The notes beneath the pieces were generated by a model that was not told the origin of the DNA, searched no databases, and saw nothing but the letters and a program-made list of their open reading frames with translations. 30,129 bases of DNA from an uncultured Collinsella sp. GTDB taxonomy: Bacteria > Actinomycetota > Coriobacteriia > Coriobacteriales > Coriobacteriaceae. Shown here one piece after another: positions 22,412 through 30,129 of this stretch (position 1 is its first letter; each line of letters starts with the position of its first letter). Position numbers and translations under genes: made by a program. The stretch lies in the NCBI GenBank assembly GCA_902475785.1, contig CABSAN010000024.1, positions 1-30,129 of the forward strand, given 5' to 3'.

Positions 22412-22443
22412 CAAGCAGGGAAGGCCAAAACCTCCCCTGCTTG
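22412..22443 (-). terminator. T-less hairpin between livJ and livH
   Basis: CAAGCAGGGGAGG, loop TTTTGG, CCTTCCCTGCTTG gives a 13-bp stem with one G-U pair on the minus strand. No T-run follows. A stable stem after the binding-protein gene often protects its message or partly stops transcription, giving more binding protein than permease; that role is inferred here. Confidence 0.5.
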
Positions 22444-22474
22444 GGATCAAAACCGCTCTATGTAAGGCGGCCAA

Positions 22475-23662
22475 TTAGGCCTGTACGTACTTGCCGTCGG
22501 TGATGACGTACGCCGTGGGCTCCTTCTGGACCTGGCCCTTATCGTTCCAGGTGAGCTTACCGGTCAGACCGTCAACGGTAATCTTGAGCATAGCCTTCGA
22601 CAGTTTCTCGGCGGCCTCGGTCGGATCGGCGTCGACACCAAGACCGGCCTCCTTGACGGCCTCGGCCACCGCGTGCACGCCGTCGTAGGCGTCGGCGGCA
22701 AACTGGTCGGGGGTATCGCCGTACTTATCCTTGTAAGCGTTGACGAAGTCGGCGTTCTTCTCGTCGTCGGCGGAGAACGGGGTCATGAGCAGCAGACCCT
22801 CGGCAAGAGAGGTGTCGAAGCCCTCAACGCCCAGGATGCCGTCCATGCCGTCGCAGCCCATCATCTTGACGTCGTAGCCCATGTCCTTGGCGTTCTTGAG
22901 CAGGACGGACGCCGGCGTGTAGTAGATCGGCGCAAAGATCATGGTGGCGCCGGCCTGCTTGGCCTTGGTCAGCTGGTTGGTAAAGCTCGTGGCGGAGTCG
23001 TCCTTAAAGGTCTCCTCGTCGACAATCTCGAGCTTGGACTCAGCGGCCTGGGCCTTAAAGGAATCTGCGATGCCCGAAGAATAGGCGTCGCCGGAGTTAT
23101 AGAACAGCACGAACTTCTCGTCCGCATATTTCTCTGCCAGGAACTTGGCAGCGTTGACACCCTGGTTGGGGTCGGTGAAGCAAACCTGGAAGACGCAATC
23201 CTTGCCGTCGGTGACGTCCTCGGAGGACGCGGACGGGGTGATCATGAACGTCTTGGGGTCGTTACCGCACTCTGCGGCAACGGCAACCGACGCACCCGTG
23301 GTGGTCGGACCGACGAGGGCCTGCATGCCCCAGTCGAGCAGGGTGTTGAAGGCGTTGACGGCCTTCTCGCCATCGGCCTGGTCATCCTCGGCCTTGCTGG
23401 CAAGCGGCAGCTCCTTGGTGGAGAAGTCCTTGCAGCCAAGCTCGACACCCTGGGTAACGGACTTGCCGTAGGACGCGTTGGCGCCGGTCAGCGGGCCGAT
23501 GGTGCCGATCTTAAACGAAGCGTCGCCCGACGCGGAACCGCTGTCGCCGCCGTTGGAGGAGCAGCCAGCTAGAATGGACATCGCCCCCAGACCTGCTGCG
23601 CTCGCGATAACGCTCCTGCGATTCATAACAGGGTTCAATGACTTACCGGTGAGGCTCGACAT
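22475..23662 (-). CDS. livJ: Branched-chain amino-acid ABC transporter substrate-binding lipoprotein
   Basis: This 395-residue periplasmic-binding-type protein is anchored as a lipoprotein. It has a charged N-region with MNRRS (13-17), a hydrophobic stretch, and the lipobox LAGC with lipidated Cys34, followed by a Ser/Gly-rich linker. The mature part has the family pattern FKIGTIGPLTGANASYGKSV and an early ALVGPTTTGASVAVAAEC. It captures leucine, isoleucine, valine or related compounds for LivHMGF; ligand choice cannot be read from the sequence. The start at 23662 has GAGGAG 6-7 bases ahead, whereas the inner ATG at codon 13 has none. Confidence 0.94.
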   Translation of the reverse strand: MSSLTGKSLNPVMNRRSVIASAAGLGAMSILAGCSSNGGDSGSASGDASFKIGTIGPLTGANASYGKSVTQGVELGCKDFSTKELPLASKAEDDQADGEKAVNAFNTLLDWGMQALVGPTTTGASVAVAAECGNDPKTFMITPSASSEDVTDGKDCVFQVCFTDPNQGVNAAKFLAEKYADEKFVLFYNSGDAYSSGIADSFKAQAAESKLEIVDEETFKDDSATSFTNQLTKAKQAGATMIFAPIYYTPASVLLKNAKDMGYDVKMMGCDGMDGILGVEGFDTSLAEGLLLMTPFSADDEKNADFVNAYKDKYGDTPDQFAADAYDGVHAVAEAVKEAGLGVDADPTEAAEKLSKAMLKITVDGLTGKLTWNDKGQVQKEPTAYVITDGKYVQA

Positions 23663-23683
23663 GCGGCTCTCCTCTCAAATCTC

Positions 23684-23743
23684 GTCGGGTTTCGGTTACC
23701 CGACAGGCCATCCTTCGCCGTGTTCGGCGTTCGCAAAATAGTA
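23684..23743 (-). promoter_or_regulatory. livJ leader with two hairpins and a possible -10
   Basis: On the minus strand a TACTAT box (23738-23743) has no good -35. It is followed by CGCCG-AACA-CGGCG (23716-23729) and GTCGGGT-N7-ACCCGAC (23684-23704), just before the ribosome-binding site. Leader-based control is possible but not shown. Confidence 0.35.
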
Positions 23744-23936
23744 GACGCTTTAGTTGAGAAAAGTGGCGATTATTTCAACTTTTCTTTTGTTTTGTCCTTT
23801 TATCCACAATTATGAGTATTTCTATCTGTTTATGTAGTTTAGCCACTTTATTGTGTGAAAGTATTGTTTCCGTTCTGTTACAAGCGTCCCTGCCCTGATT
23901 AAAACGGCCTCACCGCTCGCGTTTTGTGCGCACCTA
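23744..23936. other. AT-rich non-coding stretch upstream of livJ
   Basis: A T-rich (plus strand) patch at about 23770-23870 contrasts with the surrounding DNA. No gene is visible. It may hold UP-element-like or regulator-binding sequence for livJ. The 12-mer GCGTTTTGTGCG at 23919-23930 recurs at 24092-24103. Confidence 0.35.
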
Positions 23937-24006
23937 GGCGGCGACGGCGGCACCAGTCGCGACGAGGCCGACGAGTGCCTGCATGCCCCAGTCGCACAGG
24001 GCAAAC
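23937..24006 (-). pseudogene. Decayed fragment of a livJ-like gene
   Basis: The minus strand encodes CDWGMQALVGLVATGAAVAA followed by a stop. This closely parallels LLDWGMQALVGPTTTGASVAVAAEC of livJ (DNA match to about 23276-23347, including an identical block GCCTGCATGCCCCAGTCG). Nothing recognisable continues on either side. It is the leftover of a duplicated or second binding-protein gene. Confidence 0.65.
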
Positions 24007-24142
24007 CTTATGGCGCAAACGTTGACAGTTTGTTACGGAAGTTCGTTTGTAGCGAGCATGTTTCCAATGTTTCCGCAGCGTTTCGGGGGTGGCGTTTTGT
24101 GCGACTCCTGTTGCCTGGCGAGCACGCGCCCTCGGTTCACGC

Positions 24143-24148
24143 TAGAAT
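24143..24148 (+). promoter_or_regulatory. Possible hom -10 box
   Basis: TAGAAT lies about 55 bp before the hom ATG, with no good -35 at 17 bp. The leader would be about 48 nt. Confidence 0.35.
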
Positions 24149-24202
24149 GCACTCAACCTTTAAGCGGTTAATCCATCCATAAGATGCACGAAGGAGCTAT
24201 CT

Positions 24203-25546
24203 ATGAGCGAACCCCTGCGCACCGTGAACGTCGGTCTGATCGGTCTGGGAACCGTCGGCGGCGGCGTGGCCCGTCTGATCAAGAGCCACCACGATGAGTA
24301 CCTGGCAGCCTACGGCATCGACCTTAAGCTGACCCGCGCCTGCGCGCTTGCTTGGGAGCAAGCCGAGGCGGCAGGCATTGAGCGCGAGGCCTTCACGAGT
24401 GACTGGCACGACGTCGTCACCGACCCCGCCGTCGACATCGTCGTCGAGCTGATCGGTGGCGAGCACCCCGCGACCGAGATCTTTACCACTGCTTTTGAGC
24501 ACGGCAAGCATGTCGTCTCTGCCAACAAGGCCCTGCTGGGCCGTCACGTCGAGACGCTCGCCGAGAAGGCGCGCGCATGCGGCGTGCAGATTAAGTGCGA
24601 GGCCAGCTGCGGCGGCGGCATCCCCATCGTGAGCACGCTTGAGCACGACCTGGTGGGCAACAAGATCCTGACCATCGCCGGCATCCTCAACGGCACCACC
24701 AACTACATCCTGTCGCGCATGGACGCCGAGGGCGCCGATTACGCCGACGTGCTCGCCGACGCACAGGCCAAGGGCTATGCCGAGGCCGACCCGTCCGCCG
24801 ATGTCGACGGCTTCGACGCCGCCAGCAAGACGGCGATCCTCGCCTCCATCGGCTTTGGTACCCGCGTGACCACCGACGACGTATACCAGCAGGGCATCCG
24901 AACCATCGGAGCCGAGGACATCGCCCAGGCCCGTGAGCTCGGCTACACCATTAAGCTGCTCGGCATCGCCCGCAACACCGACGCCGGCGTCGACGTCCGC
25001 GTGCACCCCACGCTGATCCCCACCGACCACATGCTTGCCAAGGTCAACGGCGCCATGAACGCTGTCTACGTGGTAGGCGACGCCGTGGGCGAGACCATGT
25101 TCTACGGTGCCGGCGCAGGCTCCTTCCCTACCGCGAGCGCCGTCGTGGGCGATATCCTGTCACTCTCCGAGCAGATCAGCCGCGGCGTGGCTCCGTTGCC
25201 CGAGATTGAGCCCTATGGCCACAACCTCGCCTTTAAGCCCATGGACGAGCTCCAGACCAAGTACTATGTGCGCTTGAAGGTCGCCGACCGCGTGGGCGCC
25301 CTGTCCGAGACGGTCGACATCTTTGCCAAGCACAACATCTCGATCTCGCTCATCAACCAGGTCGAGGACGGCAAGTCGGGCGTCAGCGATGCCTGCTCGG
25401 TCATCTTCCTGACGCACCGCGCGCTCGAGAAGGACGTCCAGGCTGCCGCCGCCGAGCTTGCCAGCGTCGACTGCGTGGCCGAGGTCGCCAACGTCCTGCG
25501 CATCGAGAACGTCGAAGCCTGGACCGAAGGCGTTATGGCCAACTAA
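24203..25546 (+). CDS. hom: Homoserine dehydrogenase
   Basis: This enzyme reduces aspartate semialdehyde to homoserine, the branch point to threonine and methionine (and so isoleucine). The 447-residue protein has the NAD(P)-binding GLGTVGGG (14-21), Lys109 in ANKA, GTTNYI (164-169) and the family signature GYAEADPSADVDGFDAASK (191-209) with catalytic Lys209. A C-terminal ACT domain (about 352-430, YYVRLKVADRVGALSETVDIFAKHN) suggests threonine feedback inhibition. AAGGAG lies 7 bases before the ATG. It is a single-gene unit closed by a strong terminator; thrC and thrB are not next to it. Confidence 0.97.
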   Translation: MSEPLRTVNVGLIGLGTVGGGVARLIKSHHDEYLAAYGIDLKLTRACALAWEQAEAAGIEREAFTSDWHDVVTDPAVDIVVELIGGEHPATEIFTTAFEHGKHVVSANKALLGRHVETLAEKARACGVQIKCEASCGGGIPIVSTLEHDLVGNKILTIAGILNGTTNYILSRMDAEGADYADVLADAQAKGYAEADPSADVDGFDAASKTAILASIGFGTRVTTDDVYQQGIRTIGAEDIAQARELGYTIKLLGIARNTDAGVDVRVHPTLIPTDHMLAKVNGAMNAVYVVGDAVGETMFYGAGAGSFPTASAVVGDILSLSEQISRGVAPLPEIEPYGHNLAFKPMDELQTKYYVRLKVADRVGALSETVDIFAKHNISISLINQVEDGKSGVSDACSVIFLTHRALEKDVQAAAAELASVDCVAEVANVLRIENVEAWTEGVMAN

Positions 25547-25577
25547 CCCATCAATCGCCTAGCAATACGCGCTTTGA

Positions 25578-25611
25578 GGGCTCCCGTCCGATGTGGGACG
25601 GGAGCCCTTTT
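25578..25611 (+). terminator. Terminator of hom
   Basis: Perfect 12-bp arms GGGCTCCCGTCC / GGACGGGAGCCC with a 6-base loop are followed by TTTTGTCTCC. It starts 32 bp after the stop codon. Confidence 0.92.
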
Positions 25612-25760
25612 GTCTCCTGCCCTAAGCACAACGGCAGAGCACATTTGCGCAAGCCGCTCATCGGTAACGCGGGCTACCGTTCACCGATATGCAAACGCGG
25701 CCGATTCCGGCTACCGCTACGCTGTGCTGCGTACGTCCACCCCCGAAGAATGGAGGCACC

Positions 25761-26510
25761 ATGTTGCTCGAGGGCAAGAAAGCAATCGTCACCGGAGGCA
25801 CGCGCGGTATCGGCTATGCCATCGCCTGCCGCTTTATCGAGGAGGGTGCCGCCGTCACCGTCTTTGGCTCGCGCCAGGAGACTGCCGATGCAGCCGTTGA
25901 GAAGCTGACAGCTGTCTATCCCGACGCCAAGGTCTGGGGCCGTTCCTGCGATCTCACCTCGCTCGAGGCCGTGACCGAGGCCTTTACCCAGGCTGCAGCC
26001 GACATGGGCGGTCTCGATACGGTCGTCAACAACGCCGGCATCTCCCAGCGCTCGCCCCTTTTGGACTATACAGCCGAGGAGTTCGCAAAGGTCATGGACC
26101 TTAACGTCGTCGCTGTCTTTAATGGCCACCAGGCTGCCGCCAAGATCATGACCGAGGCCGGCCACGGCGGCACCATCACTACCACAAGCTCGATGGTCGC
26201 CAAGTACGGCCAGCCCTCCGGCGTCGGTTACCCCACGTCCAAGTTTGCCGTCAATGGCATGGTCCAGTCGCTCTCGCGCGAGCTCGCCCCCATGGGTATT
26301 CGCGTCAACGCCGTCGCCCCAGGCGTAACCAAGACCGATATGGTCGCCAACCTGCCCGAAGAGGTCATCAAGCCCATCATCGCCACCATTCCGCTGGGTC
26401 GCATGGGCGAGCCCGAGGATGTCGCCAACGCCTTTGTCTTCTTGGCAAGCGACATGTCCTCCTATGTCACGGGCGCCATCCTCCCCGTCGACGGAGCCGC
26501 CCGCTCCTAA
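25761..26510 (+). CDS. Short-chain dehydrogenase/reductase (FabG-like)
   Basis: This 249-residue classical SDR has the cofactor loop TGGTRGIG (11-18), the NNAG motif (90-93), Asn115, catalytic Ser143 or Ser144, and Tyr157 and Lys161 in YPTSK. It ends with LPVDGA as in FabG-type enzymes. Arg38 after the second strand (GSR) suggests NADPH. The substrate cannot be fixed: a 3-oxoacyl-ACP, sugar or steroid alcohol are all possible. It is not adjacent to fatty-acid genes, and it is not the Collinsella 7-beta-hydroxysteroid dehydrogenase as I remember that sequence. The ATG at 25761 has GGAGG 4 bases ahead; the longer frame from 25689 has no ribosome-binding site. Confidence 0.9.
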   Translation: MLLEGKKAIVTGGTRGIGYAIACRFIEEGAAVTVFGSRQETADAAVEKLTAVYPDAKVWGRSCDLTSLEAVTEAFTQAAADMGGLDTVVNNAGISQRSPLLDYTAEEFAKVMDLNVVAVFNGHQAAAKIMTEAGHGGTITTTSSMVAKYGQPSGVGYPTSKFAVNGMVQSLSRELAPMGIRVNAVAPGVTKTDMVANLPEEVIKPIIATIPLGRMGEPEDVANAFVFLASDMSSYVTGAILPVDGAARS

Positions 26511-26552
26511 AGGTCGCAAGCCACGACTCCTAGCCTCAACATTGCTCAACGC

Positions 26553-26601
26553 AAAAGGCGCGCTGCCTGCATCAACCGCAGGCAGCGCGCCTTCTTCTGT
26601 T
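26553..26601. terminator. Bidirectional terminator after the SDR gene
   Basis: Perfect 15-bp arms AGGCGCGCTGCCTGC / GCAGGCAGCGCGCCT (26556-26570, 26578-26592) are followed by TTCTTCTGTTT on the plus strand. AAAA before the stem gives TTTT on the minus strand. It can close both the SDR transcript and the converging antiporter transcript. Confidence 0.88.
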
Positions 26602-26605
26602 TGAA

Positions 26606-26976
26606 GCGGAAGCCTGTCCCAGAATTTCGGATCAGAACGGGGCACGGTTTCCCCCAGGACCTCCTTGCGGAAACTGCGTCCCGTTTTGAACGCAGATTCT
26701 GGGACACCGTTTCCGCAATGGGCCTCCTGCGGAAACGGTATCCCACTCCGGGCGCCCATTCCGGGACACAGCTTCCCAACGGCCCCTGTTTCGGAAACCA
26801 CATCCCATTTTGAACCTTCAGACTGGGACGCGCTTTCCGGCAGGGGTCCAAAGCGGAAACTGCATCCCACTCTGAGTGTCCATTCTGGGATGTGGCTTCC
26901 CGATGGGGGCCGATGCGGAAACCGCATCCCGTTCCGAGCCTTCAAAGCGGGACGCGGCTTCCCCGAGAGGGTATCG
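26606..26976. repeat. Six tandem 62-bp palindromic units
   Basis: Units start at 26606 (61 bp), 26667, 26729, 26791, 26853 and 26915 (62 bp each). Each has block A (near GCGGAAACnGCATCCC), about 15 variable bases, block B (near TGGGACnCGGCTTCC, an inverted form of A), then about 14 variable bases. This gives twelve alternating half-sites about 31 bp apart. Each unit can fold into a stem of about 15 bp. The array fills the space between the terminator and the antiporter stop codon. Open frames cross it on both strands, but 62 is not a multiple of 3 and no frame carries a repeated peptide, so it is probably not coding. As transcribed from the minus strand it would be the antiporter 3' UTR. Confidence 0.9.
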
Positions 26977-26977
26977 A

Positions 26978-28540
26978 CTACCTGCCGTCGTCGTCCTGGG
27001 CTTCATCGCGCGCGTAGAGCTCCAGCATGCGGCGGCGGTATTCGTGCACGGCGAGCTTGGCGCGCTCCAGGCGGCGGCGCTCACGCGGAGTCAGCTCGGA
27101 CGGGTCGACCTCGTCTCCATAGGTCTTATCGGCAAGCAGGTGCGCCGCGTCCACGATGCGGGCATCGATGTGGCCGCTCGCTGCCTCGGCGGAAAGACGC
27201 TCGGCAATCGTATCGAGCGTAGGCAGGCCCTCGAATACGCGACCGTGACCATGCGAGGTCAGCAGCTCGTGCTCGCGTGCGAGCAGGCTCGCCAAATCGT
27301 GATGGGCGCGCAGGATGTCGAGCGCATCGGATGGATGCTCGGCAACCTCTGCCACGGCAGCGACCGGTGCGGCGTCGACCACGCGGTAGAAGAGCTGCGC
27401 GAGCAGCGGCATCAAGAACACCGTGATGGCGCCGGCGGCAACCATGACCGACGCAATATCTTGCGACAGCGCGCCCGCGTTGACGGCAACGCTCGTCACG
27501 GCAACGATGATCGGCAGCGCCGTGGTGCAGTACAGGGCCACGGTAATGCGGCCATACGCCGACACATCGCGCGTCGCGGGACAAATGCTCATAGAGATGA
27601 GAATAGGCACGGCACGAATAATCAACAACGCCACGATAAAGCCCAGGAGCAGAACTGGGCGTGACGCCACTGCCGTCAGGTCGATTTTTGCGCCCGATAC
27701 GGTAAAGAACACCGGAATCAAAAAGCCGTAGGCCAGGCCATCGAGCTTGGTCTCCAGCGTATGGTTGCCCTCGGGGATGATATAACGCAGGACAAAGCCG
27801 GCGGCAAAAGCGCCCAACACGATGTCGAGGTCAAAGACGGCGGAGAATGCCACGAGCGTGACCAGGATGAGCACCGTCAGGCGCACGAAGGTCTGCGACG
27901 TGGTATCGGCGCGCTCCTGAATAAAGGCGAAAAACCGGCTGCCGATGCGTTTGGAACGGCCGGGGACCACGGCAAGCAGCACACACACGGCGGCAAATAA
28001 GCCCAAGATCAGCAGCGTCTCGATGCCCGTACGGGCAGACAGCAGTACCGACATGGCGAGCACGGGGCCGAGCTCGCCCCACGTACCATAGGCGAGAATC
28101 GAATCACCGACGCGCGTTCCGGCAAGCGACCGCTCGCGCAAGATGGGCATGAGCGCTCCAAGCGCCGTCGAGGTCAAGGCGAGCGTCACGGCGATACCGT
28201 CGAAATGGCTGACCGAGAACCACGGCGTAAAGCGCACGGCAAGCCAGGCGATACCAAACGTGACGGCCCACGTCGCCAAGCCGTAGCGCCCCTCCACACC
28301 CGTAATGTTCTTAGGGTCGATCTCAAAGCCGGCAAGCAGGAACAAAAAGGCCAGGCCGAGCTCTGACACGAGCGAGACCTCGGCATCTACATGGATGACG
28401 CCGAGCATATGAGGTCCCAGCACCGCACCGAGCACGAGCAAAAAGACCGTCTCGGGAACGGGTTTTCCGGGAATCGCCGAGGCGATGAAGGGGCTTGCAA
28501 AGGCCACGAGCGCGATGATGGCGAGTGAAACGAATGCCAT
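26978..28540 (-). CDS. CPA2-family cation/proton antiporter
   Basis: This 520-residue membrane protein has about 12 hydrophobic helices up to about residue 390. The pattern is that of KefB/NapA-type monovalent cation:proton antiporters, with LGLAFLFLLAGFEIDPKNI near residues 71-89, LALTSTALGALMPIL and FDLDIVLGAFAAGFVLRY. The C-terminal 130 residues are cytoplasmic, helical and charged; I see no clear Rossmann KTN motif. It would exchange Na+ or K+ for H+. The frame is open to 28702, but the ATG at 28540 has AAAGG 6 bases ahead and starts at the first helix. It converges on the SDR gene across the 62-bp repeat array. Confidence 0.92.
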   Translation of the reverse strand: MAFVSLAIIALVAFASPFIASAIPGKPVPETVFLLVLGAVLGPHMLGVIHVDAEVSLVSELGLAFLFLLAGFEIDPKNITGVEGRYGLATWAVTFGIAWLAVRFTPWFSVSHFDGIAVTLALTSTALGALMPILRERSLAGTRVGDSILAYGTWGELGPVLAMSVLLSARTGIETLLILGLFAAVCVLLAVVPGRSKRIGSRFFAFIQERADTTSQTFVRLTVLILVTLVAFSAVFDLDIVLGAFAAGFVLRYIIPEGNHTLETKLDGLAYGFLIPVFFTVSGAKIDLTAVASRPVLLLGFIVALLIIRAVPILISMSICPATRDVSAYGRITVALYCTTALPIIVAVTSVAVNAGALSQDIASVMVAAGAITVFLMPLLAQLFYRVVDAAPVAAVAEVAEHPSDALDILRAHHDLASLLAREHELLTSHGHGRVFEGLPTLDTIAERLSAEAASGHIDARIVDAAHLLADKTYGDEVDPSELTPRERRRLERAKLAVHEYRRRMLELYARDEAQDDDGR

Positions 28541-28567
28541 GTGATGCCTTTCTCTTGTTTGCGCTTC

Positions 28568-28615
28568 ACTGTAGCACCCTCGCCGTCCGCAACGTGCCGC
28601 GAGCTGTCGTATCAT
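28568..28615. promoter_or_regulatory. Divergent promoter region, antiporter and purL
   Basis: On the plus strand TATCAT (28610-28615) is a candidate purL -10, leaving a leader of about 105 nt. On the minus strand TACAGT (28568-28573) is a candidate -10 for the antiporter. Neither has a good -35. Confidence 0.35.
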
Positions 28616-28724
28616 AGTGAGGTTTACAAACATGTGGCTCAAGGCGACCGCAGGGCAGACCCCGCAAACCGACCGCTGCCGCATACCGTACCGTACGCCC
28701 AACCGATCAGGAAGGCAGGAACCA

Positions 28725-30129
28725 ATGGTCTCTCGTATCTACGTGGAGAAGAAACCCGGGTTCGACGTCGAGGCTCAGCAGCTCAAGGGCGAGCTGACCG
28801 AGATTCTCGGCATCAAGGGCATCGAGGCCCTGAGGATCATCAACCGCTACGACGTCGAGGGCATCGACGAGGAGCTTTTCCGCTCCTGCGTGCCGACCGT
28901 CTTTAGCGAGCCCCAGGTCGATGTGACCTACGACGAGCTCCCCGCAAGCGATGGCGCCGTCTTTGCCGTCGAATTCCTGCCTGGCCAGTTTGACCAGCGC
29001 GCCGACTCCGCCAGCGAGTGCGTGCAGCTCATCAGCCAGGGCGAGCGCCCCGCCGTGCGCTCCGCCAAGGTCTATATGATCTCGGGCGCTCTGGACGAAG
29101 CCGCCATCGAGGCTATCAAGCACTATGTGGTGAACCCCGTCGAGGCGCGCATCGCCTCGCTCGACCTGCCCGAGACGCTGTACATGGAGACCCCCGAGCC
29201 CCAGCCCGTCGAGGTGCTCGACGGCTTCTGCGAGCTCGACGAGGCCGGCCTTGCCGCCTTTATCGCCGATCGCGGCCTTGCCATGGACGAGGCGGACATC
29301 GCCTTCTGCCAGCAGTACTTCCGCGATGAGGACCGCGACCCCACCATCACCGAGATCCGCGTGATCGACACCTACTGGTCCGACCACTGCCGCCACACCA
29401 CCTTCGGCACCGTCCTGGACGACGTGACGATCGACGACGCCGTGGTGCAGCAGGCCTTCGACCGCTACATGGAGATGCGCCACGAACTCGGCCGCGACGC
29501 CAAGCCCGTCTGCCTCATGGACATGGGCACCATCGGCGCCAAGTACCTTAAGAAGACCGGCGTCATGACCGATGTCGACGAGTCCGAGGAGATCAACGCC
29601 TGCACCGTCAAGGTGAAGGTCGATGTCGACGGCGAGGACCAGGACTGGCTGTTCCTGTTTAAGAACGAGACCCACAACCACCCGACCGAGATCGAGCCCT
29701 TCGGCGGTGCCGCCACCTGCGTGGGCGGCGCCATCCGCGACCCGCTCTCGGGCCGCAGCTACGTGTACCAGGCCATGCGTGTCACCGGCGCCGGCGACCC
29801 CACCGTCCCCGTGTCCGAGACGCTCGAGGGCAAGCTGCCGCAGCGCAAGCTCGTAACCACCGCTGCCGCCGGCTACTCCAGCTACGGCAACCAGATCGGC
29901 CTTGCCACCGGCCAGGTCAACGAACTCTATCACCCCGGCTACGTAGCCAAGCGCATGGAGGTCGGCGCCGTCGTGGGCGCTACCCCGGCAAACCACGTGC
30001 GCCGCGAGTGCCCCGCCCCCACCGACAAGATCATCCTGCTGGGCGGCCGCACCGGCCGTGACGGCATCGGCGGTGCCACCGGCTCCTCCAAGACCCAGAA
30101 CACCGAGTCCATCGAGACCTCGGGCGCCG
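28725..30129 (+). CDS. purL: Phosphoribosylformylglycinamidine synthase, 5' part
   Basis: This is the purine-pathway enzyme that converts FGAR, glutamine and ATP to FGAM. Only the first 468 codons are in the window, and the gene runs off the right edge. The N-terminus (about 1-160) looks like the PurS-like region of large single-chain enzymes. The hallmark DTYWSDHCRHTTF is at 215-227 and the nucleotide-site motif FKNETHNHPTEIEPFGGAA starts at 312. GGRTGRDGIGGAT follows near 440-455. These favour the long fused form of about 1,250 residues with its own glutaminase domain, which would lie beyond the window. GGAAGG and AGGA precede the ATG. Confidence 0.96.
   Translation, partial: MVSRIYVEKKPGFDVEAQQLKGELTEILGIKGIEALRIINRYDVEGIDEELFRSCVPTVFSEPQVDVTYDELPASDGAVFAVEFLPGQFDQRADSASECVQLISQGERPAVRSAKVYMISGALDEAAIEAIKHYVVNPVEARIASLDLPETLYMETPEPQPVEVLDGFCELDEAGLAAFIADRGLAMDEADIAFCQQYFRDEDRDPTITEIRVIDTYWSDHCRHTTFGTVLDDVTIDDAVVQQAFDRYMEMRHELGRDAKPVCLMDMGTIGAKYLKKTGVMTDVDESEEINACTVKVKVDVDGEDQDWLFLFKNETHNHPTEIEPFGGAATCVGGAIRDPLSGRSYVYQAMRVTGAGDPTVPVSETLEGKLPQRKLVTTAAAGYSSYGNQIGLATGQVNELYHPGYVAKRMEVGAVVGATPANHVRRECPAPTDKIILLGGRTGRDGIGGATGSSKTQNTESIETSGA

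Noticed and set aside
24013..24050. TTGACA at about 24018 as a hom promoter
   Set aside because: The sequence 17 bp downstream (GTTTGT) is a poor -10, and it would leave a leader of more than 150 nt.
23983..24171. 62-codon plus-strand frame upstream of hom
   Set aside because: It starts inside the livJ-like remnant on the opposite strand and has no ribosome-binding site.
25674..26945. 423-codon minus-strand frame over the SDR gene and repeats
   Set aside because: It is antisense to a well-supported SDR gene; openness follows from GC-rich codon bias and the protein has no recognisable domain.
26606..26976. CRISPR array
   Set aside because: Repeats are imperfect and occur in alternating orientation, variable parts are only about 15 bases, and no cas gene is in the window.
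26546..27222. Open frames crossing the 62-bp repeats on both strands
   Set aside because: The unit length is not a multiple of 3, so no frame carries a repeated peptide; there is no ribosome-binding site, and the frames run into flanking genes in antisense.
28707..29996. 429-codon minus-strand frame
   Set aside because: It is antisense to purL, which has clear family motifs.

Overview
The window looks like chromosomal DNA of a Gram-positive, high-GC bacterium. My best guess is class Coriobacteriia (Actinomycetota), close to Collinsella. The reasons are a GC content of roughly 60% by eye, the protein sequences, Shine-Dalgarno sites on nearly every gene, and dense intergenic palindromes. The genus is an inference; no search was run.

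Layout. Positions 1-349 hold a possible rRNA-operon leader running off the left edge. Next, on the minus strand, is the translation operon infC-rpmI-rplT, with a leader attenuator and an infC start that appears to be AUA. A tRNA-Leu(CAA) follows, and its 3' end is duplicated 184 bp away. Further minus-strand genes are a transglutaminase-like protein, class II aldolase (fba), and a block of a RecJ-helicase fusion, Rel (ppGpp synthetase/hydrolase) and a metallo-beta-lactamase-fold hydrolase. A plus-strand BASS-type transporter converges on a minus-strand pair, cutC and a GalT-like DUF4931 gene.

The middle (14.1-18.8 kb) is accessory. Three consecutive palindromes precede a padR-DUF1700-DUF4097 regulatory operon. 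Its third gene is cut short and abuts the decayed remains of a ParB-like gene on the opposite strand. A very GC-rich AraC regulator plus MFS exporter pair follows, then about 390 bp with no recognisable gene.

The right part returns to core metabolism. There is a complete branched-chain amino-acid ABC importer (livJ-livH-livM-livG-livF, minus strand) with a decayed fragment of a livJ-like gene upstream. Homoserine dehydrogenase (hom) and an SDR oxidoreductase are on the plus strand. A CPA2-type cation/proton antiporter is on the minus strand. The 5' part of purL runs off the right edge.

The most unusual feature is the intergenic stretch 26606-26976, between the SDR gene and the antiporter. 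It consists of six tandem units of about 62 bp. Each unit holds two inverted conserved blocks around variable loops, which makes twelve alternating half-sites about 31 bp apart. I cannot match it to a named repeat family.
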